Below are positions 5,584-5,758 of a stretch of 5,758 bases of DNA, in pieces. Positions within the stretch are counted from its first letter, which is position 1, and every line of letters starts with the position of its first letter. The DNA is taken from positions 1 to 5,758 of the forward strand of contig JAISAA010000087.1 in assembly GCA_031266955.1 (NCBI GenBank). Reading direction: 5' to 3'. A program made the position numbers and the translations under genes. Source of the stretch: Oscillospiraceae bacterium. Lineage in GTDB: Bacteria; Bacillota; Clostridia; Oscillospirales; Oscillospiraceae. The notes beneath the pieces were generated by a model. That model was not told where the DNA came from and did no database searches. It saw only the letters and a program-made list of their open reading frames with translations.

Positions 5584-5648
5584 CGCCGCGCCGCGCAGGC
5601 GCATAAAGCGCAAGAAACAAGGCCCGCACTATGTGCGTTCAAAAAACC

Positions 5649-5758
5649 TCATTTCAAATAATAATCCCTGCCATAGCTATAGGCCTCCTCGCGGATCCAA
5701 CGATTGGCCTCATCGAGAGAATCATCCCCATAGCGCGCCATCAGCGATCCGAAAAAGG
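5649..5758 (-). CDS. C-terminal end of an unidentified protein (partial)
   Basis: On the minus strand an open frame enters at the window edge and ends at TGA (5649-5651). It gives 35 residues, starting FFGSLMARYGDDSLDEANRW and ending IREEAYSYGRDYYLK. The mix of acidic, basic and aromatic residues is protein-like and unlike the low-complexity shadow frames in the neighbouring repeats. The start is outside the window. The repeat block begins 11 bases after the stop, and a small hairpin followed by a T-rich stretch (minus strand, 5637 downwards) could end the transcript. No family can be named from this fragment. Confidence 0.6.
   Translation of the reverse strand, partial: FFGSLMARYGDDSLDEANRWIREEAYSYGRDYYLK

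Larger units (their letters stand above)
5323..5637 (-). repeat. Right arm of composite inverted intergenic repeat
   Basis: Inverted partner of 5010-5300. From the centre outwards it holds the GTAGGGG palindrome (5323-5350, minus strand), TCGATTCGC (5406-5414), CCGCACCA (5434-5441), TTCCAAA (5524-5530), CTTTGGCGGTTCTTTC plus the 12-bp hairpin (5540-5583), CGCCGCGCAGGCG (5589-5601), AAACAAGG (5615-5622) and a small hairpin, CGCAC-TAT-GTGCG (5625-5637). This arm is slightly longer than the left one. Outside the near-identical hairpin segment the arms are well diverged, so this is an old duplication or two insertions and not a recent inversion. It lies directly downstream of the minus-strand gene ending at 5649 and may supply its transcript end. 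Confidence 0.75.

Noticed and set aside
5010..5637. CRISPR array or insertion sequence
   Set aside because: Repeats are inverted and irregularly spaced with no spacer pattern, and no transposase frame lies between the arms.
5087..5642. Open frames on both strands in the repeat region (up to 149 codons)
   Set aside because: They are made from the inverted repeat units and hairpins, have repeat-driven composition, and similar frames appear in both arms. They could be mistaken for hypothetical genes.

Overview
The window looks like a piece of a GC-rich (about 60% by eye) Clostridia-type Firmicutes chromosome, probably an uncultured gut lineage related to Oscillospirales. This rests on strong Shine-Dalgarno sites of Firmicutes type, GC-rich codon use, and a gene-free stretch full of structured repeats of a kind I associate with that group. 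No rRNA, tRNA or taxonomic marker gene is present, so the assignment is inference.

Layout. Positions 26-2053 (+) encode a 675-residue protein with an N-terminal YaiI/YqxD (DUF188, PIN-like) domain followed by an unusually long basic and coiled-coil tail. Positions 2158-2676 (+) encode a small ECF-type sigma-70 factor. Its end overlaps by 8 bases the start of a 306-residue protein of unknown function (2669-3589, +), so these two are probably translated together. After an 88-base convergent gap with two GC-rich hairpins comes a membrane acyltransferase of the acyltransferase-3 family on the minus strand (3678-4955). The right end carries the last 35 codons of another minus-strand gene (5649-5758).

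Positions 4971-5648 hold no credible gene. They contain a composite non-coding repeat. Two diverged copies of one unit of roughly 290-315 bases face each other in inverted orientation around position 5312, with the same landmarks in the same order in both arms. These include two copies of a hairpin with a perfect 12-bp stem, and two 28-base palindromic boxes (GTAGGGG followed by a hairpin) that differ only by paired compensatory changes.

How the genes relate. The sigma factor and the downstream unknown gene look like a regulatory unit. Whether the DUF188 coiled-coil gene belongs to it is unclear, because a 104-base gap with only a weak terminator-like signal separates them. The acyltransferase is transcribed separately towards them and probably modifies a cell-surface glycan. 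No defence system, CRISPR array, transposase or phage gene is visible.
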